Part shown: positions 58,651-64,000 of the stretch, piece after piece
Layout: the number at the start of each line of letters is the position of its first letter
Numbering within the stretch: the stretch's first letter is position 1
From: Rhodococcus gordoniae
Lineage (GTDB): Bacteria; Actinomycetota; Actinomycetes; Mycobacteriales; Mycobacteriaceae
Assembly (NCBI RefSeq): GCF_001646655.1
Contig: NZ_LPZN01000003.1
Coordinates: 248,001-312,000, forward strand
Direction of reading: 5' to 3'
Length of the DNA stretch: 64,000 nt
The notes under the pieces: generated by a model
What the model was told of the DNA's origin: nothing
Seen by the model: the letters and a program-made list of their open reading frames with translations, nothing else
Databases searched by the model: none
Program-made: the position numbers and the translations under genes

Positions 58651-59865
58651 TCAGCGTCGAGCGAACTGCACTGCGGCCCGGGCGATGGCGAGCTCCTCGT
58701 TCGTGGGGATCACGAGCACCTCCACGTGGGACGAGTCGGCCGAGATCCGGCGTTCCCCGTCCCCGTCGGCAGTGTTGCGGGCGTCGTCGACGACGATGCC
58801 GAGGCGGTCGAGACCGGCGAGACTGTCGCGCCGGACATCGACGTTGTTCTCCCCCACACCACCGGTGAAGACGATCGCGTCGACACCTCCCAGCTCGAAG
58901 GTGTAGGCACCCAGGTACTTCCGGATGCGGTGCACGTAGACGTCGTACGCGAGTCGCGCGTCCTCGTCGCCTTCGCCGACGAGCTTCAACAGGGCCCGGA
59001 AGTCGTTGACACCCGACAGTCCCTTCAGGCCCGAGTGCCGGTTGAGCAGGTCGTCGATGGCGTCGACCTTCAGTCCGGCCGCCCGGTTGAGGTGCATGAC
59101 GACGCCCGGGTCGATGTCGCCGCTGCGCGTACCCATGACGAGACCTTCGAGCGGGGTCAGCCCCATCGAGGTGTCGATCGGGTTCCCGCCCGCGATCGCC
59201 GATGCCGACGCACCGTTGCCCAGGTGGAGCACGATCAGATTCAGCTTCGCGATGTCGCGTCCCAGGAACTCCGCGGCACGCCCCGACACGTATTCGTGCG
59301 ACGTGCCGTGGAATCCGTACCGCCGGATGTCGTACTTGCGGGCGACGTCGCGGTCGATCGCGTAGGTCGACGCATGCGCCGGAAGACCGTGGAAGAAGGC
59401 GGTGTCGAAGACACCCACATGGGGCACCTCGGGAAGCTCCTCCCGGGCGACCTCCATCCCCACGACGTTCGCCGGATTGTGGAGGGGCGCGAGGACCGAC
59501 AGTTCGTCGACGGCGCGCACCACGTCGTCGTCGATGAGGGTGGGTTCGTAGAAGACCTTGCCGCCGTGTACGAGCCGATGGCCGACCGCGACGATGCCCA
59601 CCTCGTGCAGGGGCCGGCCGAGCCCTTCGAGCATCTCGAGCATCGCACGCAGTCCGGTCCGGTGATCCGGGATCGCGTCGTTACGTTCGTCCACACCCGT
59701 CGTGTGGTGGAAGACGATCCTGCCCTCCGGCTCTCCGATGCGCTCGATCAGTCCGTGTGCCGGTGAGTTCCCGCTCTCCGGCTCGATCAGCCGGAACTTG
59801 ATCGACGAGGATCCCGAATTGAGGACCAGGACGGTCCCTGCGGTCGCGGGGTTCGGGCTGCTCAC
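58651..59865 (-). CDS. ackA: Acetate kinase
   Basis: 404 residues from GTG, standard size. VLNSGSSSIKF at the N-terminus and GFHGTSHEYV are the two family signatures, with GNGASASAI and TGGVGENN for nucleotide binding. Converts acetyl phosphate and ADP to acetate and ATP. Overlaps the pta stop by four nt; convergent with pknG, six nt apart, without a visible terminator. Confidence 0.96.
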   Translation of the reverse strand: MSSPNPATAGTVLVLNSGSSSIKFRLIEPESGNSPAHGLIERIGEPEGRIVFHHTTGVDERNDAIPDHRTGLRAMLEMLEGLGRPLHEVGIVAVGHRLVHGGKVFYEPTLIDDDVVRAVDELSVLAPLHNPANVVGMEVAREELPEVPHVGVFDTAFFHGLPAHASTYAIDRDVARKYDIRRYGFHGTSHEYVSGRAAEFLGRDIAKLNLIVLHLGNGASASAIAGGNPIDTSMGLTPLEGLVMGTRSGDIDPGVVMHLNRAAGLKVDAIDDLLNRHSGLKGLSGVNDFRALLKLVGEGDEDARLAYDVYVHRIRKYLGAYTFELGGVDAIVFTGGVGENNVDVRRDSLAGLDRLGIVVDDARNTADGDGERRISADSSHVEVLVIPTNEELAIARAAVQFARR

Positions 59866-61946
59866 GCGTCTTCCTCCTGCGCCTGGATCGCGGTGATGGC
59901 GATGGTGTTGACGATGTCCTGGATCAGGGCGCCTCGGGACAGATCGTTGACCGGTTTGTTCAGGCCCTGCAGGACGGGCCCGACGGCGATGGCACCGGCA
60001 CTGCGCTGCACGGCCTTGTAGGTGTTGTTGCCGGTGTTCAGGTCCGGGAAGATGAACACCGTGGCGCGACCGGCGACGTCGGAGCCGGGGAGTTTCGCGC
60101 TCGCGACCGTCGGTTCGATCGCCGCGTCGTACTGGATCGGTCCCTCGACGAGCAGGTCGGGTCGCCGCTCCCGCACGAATGCCGTGGCGGTGCGGACCTT
60201 GTCGACATCGGCACCCGAACCCGATTCGCCGGTGGAGTACGACAACATCGCGATCCGGGGATCGATCCCGAACCGGGCCGCGGTCGCGGCCGACGAGATC
60301 GCGATGTCGGCGAGCTGGTCGTCGGTCGGGTCGGGAACGACGGCGCAGTCGCCGTAGGCGAGCACACGGTCGGCGAGGCACATGAGGAAGATGCTCGACA
60401 CCGTCGAGACGCCGGGTTCGGTCTTGATGATCTCGAGTGCGGGGCGGATCGTGTGGGCGGTGGTGTGCGCCGCACCCGACACCATGCCGTCGGCCAGACC
60501 CAGATGTACCATCATCGTGCCGAAATACGAGATGTCACGCATGATCTCGCGTGCGCGATCGACGGTCATCCCCTTGTGGGCACGCAACCGCGCGTACTCC
60601 TCAGCGAAACGGTCGGCGTGCTCGGAGGTGCGCGGATCGAGGATCTGCGCGTCCGACAGGTCCACGCCGAGTTCCGAGGCCCGCTGGCGCACGGCCGCCT
60701 CGTCGCCGAGGATCGTCAGCTTTGCGATGCCGCGCTGGAGCACACGTCCTGCCGCCCGGAGGACACGGTCGTCCTCGCCCTCGGGCAGCACGATGTGGCG
60801 CTGCTGCGTCCGCGCCCGGTCGATGAGCTGGTATTCGAACATCTGCGGGGTGGTCACGGACGGACGCGGCAGTCGCAGCCGGTCGAGCAGGGCGCGGGAA
60901 TCGACGTGCCGTTCCATCAGCGCGAGCGCCGTGTCGATCTTGCGTTGCGCACCGAGTGCCATGCGACCGCGGGTGCGGTCGGCGGCCGAGGCGGTGTCGA
61001 AGGTGCCGAGGTCGGTGGTCAGGATCGGCAACGACGGTTTCAGCGCGGCGACGAGCTGCGCGATCATCGGGTGCGGCAGCAGACCACCGTTCATGATGAT
61101 GCCTGCCAGCGTCGGAAATCCTTCGGCGGCATTGGCACTGACGAGTGCGAGAATGACGTCGGAGCGGTCGGCGGGTGCGATCACGACGATGCCGTCGGTG
61201 ATCCGCTCGAGGATCCGCTCGGCGGTCATACCACCGACCATGATGCGCAGCGCTTCACGCTGCAGCAGGTCGGGGTCGCCGCTGTAGAGATCCCCGTCGA
61301 TCGCGGCCTGCAGTTCCGCCATCGTCGGCGCGACCAGCGCGGGAACCTCCGGGAGCGTCCACACCGGTTCGGTGCGGTCGCCGAGCGCCTTCGCGATGTC
61401 GTCGAGAGCGTCGGGATCGCAGCGGTTGACCACGACCGCACCGAGATGCGCGTGCTGCCCGGCGAGTTCGTTCGCGCAGACCCCCGCGAGCTGGGCCACC
61501 TCGGCAGGCGTGCGCCGGGCGCCACGCAGGACGAGCAGCACCGGAGCGTCGAGGTTCGCCGCGATACGAGCGTTGTACGACAACTCGCTGGGATTGGCGA
61601 TCTCGGTGTAGTCACTGCCGACGATGACGACGGCGTCACAGCGGTCGGCCACCGCGTGGTACTTGCCGACGATGTCGCTGAGCGCTGCGTCGGGGTCGTC
61701 GTGGACGTCGTCGTAGGTGACGCCGATACAGTCCTCGTAACCGAGGTCGACGGTGGTGTGTTCGAGCAGCAGTTCGAGGATGTAGTCGGTGTCGCTGTCG
61801 GAGCGCGCGATGGGCCGGAAGACACCGACGCGGGCGGTGGACGCGCACAGCGTCTGCAACACGCCCAGAGCGACGGTCGATTTCCCCGTGTCCCCTTCCG
61901 GAGCTGCGATGTAGATGCTCGAGACGGACCCTGCAGCAGCACTCAT
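59862..61946 (-). CDS. pta: Phosphate acetyltransferase, long form
   Basis: 694 residues. N-terminal BioD-like domain with APEGDTGKST P-loop, a central DRTGG domain, and the C-terminal PTA_PTB catalytic domain (IVLPEGEDDRVLRAA, MVHLGLADGMVSGA, DLNTGNNTYKAVQ). Converts acetyl-CoA to acetyl phosphate. First gene of pta-ackA. ATG at 61946 begins the family match. Confidence 0.96.
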   Translation of the reverse strand: MSAAAGSVSSIYIAAPEGDTGKSTVALGVLQTLCASTARVGVFRPIARSDSDTDYILELLLEHTTVDLGYEDCIGVTYDDVHDDPDAALSDIVGKYHAVADRCDAVVIVGSDYTEIANPSELSYNARIAANLDAPVLLVLRGARRTPAEVAQLAGVCANELAGQHAHLGAVVVNRCDPDALDDIAKALGDRTEPVWTLPEVPALVAPTMAELQAAIDGDLYSGDPDLLQREALRIMVGGMTAERILERITDGIVVIAPADRSDVILALVSANAAEGFPTLAGIIMNGGLLPHPMIAQLVAALKPSLPILTTDLGTFDTASAADRTRGRMALGAQRKIDTALALMERHVDSRALLDRLRLPRPSVTTPQMFEYQLIDRARTQQRHIVLPEGEDDRVLRAAGRVLQRGIAKLTILGDEAAVRQRASELGVDLSDAQILDPRTSEHADRFAEEYARLRAHKGMTVDRAREIMRDISYFGTMMVHLGLADGMVSGAAHTTAHTIRPALEIIKTEPGVSTVSSIFLMCLADRVLAYGDCAVVPDPTDDQLADIAISSAATAARFGIDPRIAMLSYSTGESGSGADVDKVRTATAFVRERRPDLLVEGPIQYDAAIEPTVASAKLPGSDVAGRATVFIFPDLNTGNNTYKAVQRSAGAIAVGPVLQGLNKPVNDLSRGALIQDIVNTIAITAIQAQEEDA

Positions 61947-62080
61947 GGATCCCACCCTAACGGCAAACTTCGCTCCGTCCGATGTGCCCGAGTATGCCCA
62001 CAGGACGCTCGTTGTCGGTCGAGACCGACATTGTGTGCGACATTCGAGCAGATACCGCACACCACCTCGGTCTCACCAGC

Positions 62081-62556
62081 TCAGGGATGTGCGCCCGCTC
62101 GGTGCAACACGCGTCGCACCCTGTCGACGACGACCTGCGGTCGTCGATACAGCAGCCCATGTCCGTGCGGACCACGAACCGCCCACCGTCGTACATCTCC
62201 ATCTGCGTTTCCGGCACGGGTAGACCCGGCCGGACGATCAGCAGCCGAATGTGCGTCTCCGGTGGCGACGCGGCCCTCCGTCGAGTGCAGCTTTCCGGGT
62301 CGCACGATCTCCGCCGGCAACGACGGGTCGAGCCGACGGGTCCCGTGCACAGCGGCTGCGGACGGCCCGATCAACACTCCGGTTCCTCCGGCCCACAGCC
62401 GAACGGCCTTCGCACGTAACAGTGCGGTCGCGTCGACGTCGGAGCCACGTACACATTGCGGTGAAGCTTCACGACGTGATGCCGAAGTTGGTACCGCGTC
62501 ACCAGTCCAGTCGCCAACGCATCAGTGGCAGCGAACGGTTCGTGGAAGTCGACCAT
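62081..62556 (-). pseudogene. Decayed DUF559-family (Vsr-fold) protein gene
   Basis: A 475-nt ruin of a gene that should be about 280 codons. From ATG 62556, frame 1 reads MVDFHEPFAATDALATGLVT and NVYVAP. Near 62440 the frame shifts and continues DATALLRAKAVRLWAGG, LIGPSAAAVHG and PAEIVRPGK to about 62255. It then shifts with an internal deletion to RLLIVRPGLPVPETQ and FVVRTDMG (about 62150). A second deletion leads to RPQVVVDRVRRVLHRAG and the original stop at 62081. Each fragment matches, in order, the conserved parts of actinobacterial DUF559/AbiEi-like proteins. No function is expected now. Confidence 0.8.
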
Positions 62557-62645
62557 GAGCGCGAGCGTGCCCGGTGACCGGCCTCTTCGGTACCCCGAAT
62601 TCACCGCCTGTGGACAACTTCCGCGTTATCCCCGGACGCATCGGA

Positions 62646-62703
62646 TCGAGACCGGTGTGGTTGTCGATTTCGAGTGGACCATCGACAACCAGACCGGTCT
62701 CGA
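62646..62703 (-). terminator. Large hairpin after the HerA-like gene
   Basis: 23-bp arms (62646-62668 with 62681-62703) with one mismatch and a 12-nt loop, starting 8 nt beyond the HerA-like stop codon on the minus strand. Long enough to be a terminator and possibly an mRNA-stabilising structure. Confidence 0.82.
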
Positions 62704-62710
62704 AGAACAC

Positions 62711-63997
62711 TCATCCTCGAGCGAGGGCAAGCACTTCCTCTTCCGTCGGAGGGCTCTTCGGGTGGAAGGTCAGACACAACGGTGTCCGGGTCTTCTGGAA
62801 TTCCCTACCGTCGATCGCCGTGTAGAACTGTCCGGCGGGCAGCCGTCCTACATCCGGAACCCGACCGCCCTTCACACGGGCCATCTCCTTGGCCGCCTCG
62901 ATCTGTGCGGGGCTGTTCAACAAACCGTAGAACTGAGTGGCCGCATTACCCGGGATACGGTTGTGAAGGCCCTTGGGCGCCTGGGTCGCGAAAACCAACC
63001 CCAGACCGTACTTGCGGGCCTGCGACGCCAGAGCGAGCGTGCTCTGGGTGCATGCCGTGTTCTGATCCGACGGCGCAAAGGTCTGGGCTTCGTCCATGAC
63101 GAACAATCCCCCGAGTGGCCGATCGCCGGCCGGGTTCTTCTTGATCCATGCGAACAGAGCCATCTGGAGTTGGTTGACGAATGCCTGACGTTGCGAGTCC
63201 GACGGGAGACCCGACAGATTGACTACGGAAACGCGCGCTCGACAGCCGGGGCGGGGAGTCAGCAGAACACCGGGATCGACCGGAGTTCCCTCACCCCCGA
63301 ACATAGGATCGGTGGCCATCGCCGCCTTCAGGTTCTCCGCGAGATCCGCAGCGATCTTCACCCCGTTCTTCATGCCGCTGATGTCCTCGGGAAAATCCTC
63401 CAACAAGCTCACGAACTCCGCCACGCCGCCCCGCATGCTCTGTCCGAAATACTCGAGCGCCTCCCGCAGAACGGCCTGGGAGTGTTTCGCCTTGGCAGTC
63501 CGGCCTTCCGCAAGAGCTCGCGGCACCAGCGCTGCGACCGCTGCGTCCACAGCGGCTTCGAATTCGTCCCGGTCGTCGCGCACGCTCGCGAAGTCCGGTA
63601 GTGGTTGGAAACTCAGCGGTCGTCCGGTGGAACGGCGAGGAGTCCAGACCACCACATCCGTCCGATCGAGATACTCGGCAGCCTTGCGGTCGTCACCGAC
63701 GGGCCAGCTCCGAGCCCCCTCCGGCCATGCTGTCCCCAGCCGTGCAAGATCGTTGTTCGGATCGAGGACGATCGAGGAAACACCCTGCAGCGCGCACTCT
63801 TCCACGATCCTTCTGATCAGGACGGTCTTTCCGGAACCGGATCCGGCGAAGATCGCGGTGTGTTTCCGCAATGCTTCGAGACCGACGGACACCGGACGTT
63901 CTTCTTCCACCGACATCCCGAGTGGAATCCCGGTGACGGGGTCGTCGATACCGGAGACCGCCTCGTCCTTGTCGAGCGCCGGAGTCGGCGCGGGCAC
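62711..63997 (-). CDS. HerA/DUF87-type ATPase, probably cut by the window edge
   Basis: At least 428 residues. IFAGSGSGKTVLIRRIVEE carries Walker A (GSGSGKT at 52-58 of the visible part); GGLFVMDEAQTF is Walker B; LASQARKYGLGLVFATQAP is the sensor region typical of HerA/FtsK-like DNA translocases; GRVPDVGRLPAGQFY and TPPLCLTFHP-like ends follow. The frame is open to the window border, so the 5' end may lie outside. HerA ATPases act with NurA, Sir2 or DUF4297-type nucleases in repair or phage defence; the partner, if any, would be beyond the window. Confidence 0.82.
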   Translation of the reverse strand: MPAPTPALDKDEAVSGIDDPVTGIPLGMSVEEERPVSVGLEALRKHTAIFAGSGSGKTVLIRRIVEECALQGVSSIVLDPNNDLARLGTAWPEGARSWPVGDDRKAAEYLDRTDVVVWTPRRSTGRPLSFQPLPDFASVRDDRDEFEAAVDAAVAALVPRALAEGRTAKAKHSQAVLREALEYFGQSMRGGVAEFVSLLEDFPEDISGMKNGVKIAADLAENLKAAMATDPMFGGEGTPVDPGVLLTPRPGCRARVSVVNLSGLPSDSQRQAFVNQLQMALFAWIKKNPAGDRPLGGLFVMDEAQTFAPSDQNTACTQSTLALASQARKYGLGLVFATQAPKGLHNRIPGNAATQFYGLLNSPAQIEAAKEMARVKGGRVPDVGRLPAGQFYTAIDGREFQKTRTPLCLTFHPKSPPTEEEVLALARG

Positions 63998-64000
63998 AGT

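Overview
The window is high-GC actinobacterial DNA from a mycolic-acid-containing genus, most likely Rhodococcus. The evidence is a mycolyltransferase, GroEL2, GTG and TTG starts, and gene order. From groEL2 (about 14-15.6 kb) to pta (about 62 kb), the core genes follow the Mycobacterium tuberculosis Rv0408-Rv0440 block as I remember it: groEL2, psd-pssA-AAA ATPase, carboxylate-amine ligase, sodC, LytR_C protein, DUF3263, def, GNAT, xthA, thiD, lpqL, thiGSO/thiE, mutT3-like, glnX-glnH-pknG, ackA-pta. The species assignment is inference; no 16S or marker search was possible.

Layout. 0-5.6 kb holds a small hypothetical gene, an SDR, a WS/DGAT-like acyltransferase, a prolyl oligopeptidase and a LacI regulator. 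5.7-10.3 kb is a tightly overlapping quinate/shikimate-to-protocatechuate operon: MFS importer, dehydroquinase, quinate/shikimate dehydrogenase and a bidomain dehydroshikimate dehydratase. It is divergent from the LacI gene across a palindromic operator. 10.3-13.7 kb holds an esterase, two small membrane or secreted proteins, a 36-residue peptide gene and a mycolyltransferase. 13.9-19.2 kb is a chaperone region: groEL2 with two CIRCE sites, a secreted protein, a HAD phosphatase and htpG. 19.3-25.3 kb holds a D-amino-acid oxidase-like enzyme, a PadR regulator with its operators, a DUF1707 protein and a TM0106-type nuclease-helicase. 25.3-31 kb holds an SRPBCC protein, psd-pssA, a CDC48-like ATPase and a polytopic membrane protein. 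31.2-37.4 kb is a six-gene Mrp Na+/H+ antiporter operon. 37.4-50.7 kb holds redox, translation, DNA repair and thiamine genes (including a TPP riboswitch), LpqL and an ABC exporter. 53.8-62 kb holds a NUDIX gene, the GlnX-GlnH-PknG signalling operon and ackA-pta. The end holds a decayed DUF559-family gene and a partial HerA/DUF87 ATPase.

The clearest foreign element is an AT-richer two-gene cassette at about 50.7-52.98 kb between thiE and the NUDIX gene. It encodes a HEPN/UPF0332-like protein and a P-loop ATPase of unrecognised family, and it appears to have replaced the 3' end of the NUDIX gene. It is the best candidate here for an undescribed defence or toxin-like system. Other points of interest are a possible mycolate-layer micropeptide next to the mycolyltransferase, a TM0106 protein lacking its nuclease lysine, and a degraded gene next to the HerA-like ATPase.
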